From Sedimentisphaerales bacterium (lineage in GTDB: Bacteria; Planctomycetota; Phycisphaerae; Sedimentisphaerales; Anaerobacaceae), in the NCBI GenBank assembly GCA_016933985.1, contig JAFGTU010000374.1:1-5429 (forward strand): a stretch of DNA of 5,429 nucleotides, in the 5' to 3' direction. Made by a program: the position numbers and the translations under genes. The notes beneath the pieces are model-generated. The model searched no databases and was not told where the DNA came from. It was given only the letters and a program-made list of their open reading frames with translations. Positions within the stretch are counted from its first letter, which is position 1. Each line of letters begins with the position of its first letter. Positions 4,709-5,429 of this stretch are shown here, one piece after another.

Positions 4709-5429
4709 TCAGGTTAGGAACTTCAGGATGATTTCCTTGTAGTATTGCGCTGCTCTTTCGACGTCGGCGATTTCGATGTATTCATCGGGTTTGTGGCAGA
4801 TCTCAGGCTTGCCGGGGCCGAAGATCACCACCGGTGCGCCGAGCCGGGCGAAATGCGGACCGTCGGTGGTAAATCCCACCGCCTTGGTTTCGCCGATCCC
4901 TACGGCTGCGCAGAAATCCCGGACAAAGGCGCTGTTGGAATCGGTCTCCATCGGTTCGACCTGGCGGACTATCGAAATCTCGGCTTCGAAACGCGGGTCG
5001 GCGGATTTCAGCCCTGAAAAGACTTCCCGCAGATCGCTCAGGATGCCTGCATGGTCCTGGCCGGGAAGCGTGCGGAAGTCTATGCCGATAGTGCACCTGT
5101 CCGGGACGACATTGAGCGCTTTGCCGCCTGCAATGGTGTTAATGCTCATCGAGCAGCCGCCCAGCAGCTTGTGCGGTTCCGCGCTCGGCCGGTAGTCTTC
5201 CAGTGCATCGAGCAAAGCCATGGCGGAGCCTATGGCATTGATGCCGAGGTGAGGGGTAGAGCCGTGCGCGGCTTTTCCCTTTGTGCTGATTTCAATCCAG
5301 AACATCCCGCGATGCGCGGTGACTATCTCGAAATCGGTCGGCTCGGGAATGACCACTCCGCCAAATTCGGGCAGCTCGCCGCGGCAGGCAAGGAATCTAT
5401 TTGCCCCGGAGCTATCGGTCTCTTCGCCC
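4709..5429 (-). CDS. M20-family metallopeptidase/deacylase (ArgE/DapE/CPG2 type), N-terminus outside the window
   Basis: The frame is open from the right edge to TGA at 4709-4711, giving 239 C-terminal residues; family members are usually near 370-400, so about a third is missing. Members hydrolyse amide bonds of N-acyl amino acids or small peptides with two zinc ions, usually in the cytoplasm. The visible part starts at the active-site motif G-E-E-T (the first Glu is the general base, the second a zinc ligand). The sequence IPEPTD, 28 residues on, carries a further acidic zinc ligand. The dimerisation-domain signature is present (KGKAAHGSTPHLGINAI, then the GGKALNVVPD loop and the IDFRTLPG strand). 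The last zinc-ligand histidine lies in EICHKPDEYI near the C-terminus. All key residues in view are intact. I cannot separate acetylornithine deacetylase, succinyl-diaminopimelate desuccinylase or carboxypeptidase G2-like specificity. An internal GTG at 5356 is not the start, because the catalytic motif lies upstream of it. Confidence 0.92.
   Translation of the reverse strand, partial: GEETDSSGANRFLACRGELPEFGGVVIPEPTDFEIVTAHRGMFWIEISTKGKAAHGSTPHLGINAIGSAMALLDALEDYRPSAEPHKLLGGCSMSINTIAGGKALNVVPDRCTIGIDFRTLPGQDHAGILSDLREVFSGLKSADPRFEAEISIVRQVEPMETDSNSAFVRDFCAAVGIGETKAVGFTTDGPHFARLGAPVVIFGPGKPEICHKPDEYIEIADVERAAQYYKEIILKFLT

Noticed and set aside
4499..4717. Plus-strand 72-codon frame in the gap after the M20 gene
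   Set aside because: No ribosome binding site or recognisable motif; it runs antisense across the operon promoter and the M20 stop.
1..5429. CRISPR array, tRNA, rRNA, insertion sequence or phage genes
   Set aside because: No regularly spaced repeats, cloverleaf, rRNA-like segment, transposase motif or terminal inverted repeats were seen on either strand.

Overview
The window reads as a piece of a planctomycete chromosome or contig, most likely from the Phycisphaerae/Sedimentisphaerales side. This is an inference from protein style. A secreted beta-helix protein opens its mature part with KVIYVDDDA and ends the visible part with the NMGAYGGTAEASKS signature usual for that group. It lies beside secreted Ig-domain proteases. 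GC content looks moderate, and no ribosomal or tRNA gene is present to fix the taxonomy.

All convincing genes are on the minus strand, in three transcription units. Read in the direction of transcription (right to left), the window opens with the C-terminal 239 residues of an M20-family metallopeptidase/deacylase (4709-5429), cut by the window edge. A 337-nt gap follows with a good sigma70-type promoter (TTGACT-N17-TACAGT, 4507-4535). Its leader of about 130 nt contains a strong Shine-Dalgarno sequence in front of a two-codon ORF and a three-tier stem-loop.

That promoter should drive a three-gene operon: a secreted trypsin-like serine protease with an N-terminal prodomain-like region and two C-terminal Ig-like modules (2800-4371); a small lipoprotein whose whole folded part resembles the protease prodomain (2243-2644); and a GNAT N-acetyltransferase (1734-2213). 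The 155-nt space between protease and lipoprotein holds two perfect 7-bp hairpins that share one arm.

A second 317-nt gap (1417-1733) contains only weak promoter and hairpin candidates and a small basic ORF. It leads into a secreted right-handed beta-helix protein (1-1416), which runs off the left edge before its anchor or dockerin region.

The most interesting point is the protease/lipoprotein pair. The free-standing membrane-anchored copy of the prodomain-like region looks like a dedicated inhibitor, chaperone or tether for the neighbouring protease. The similarity is visible in the residues; the function is inference. The plus strand carries no gene I believe in.
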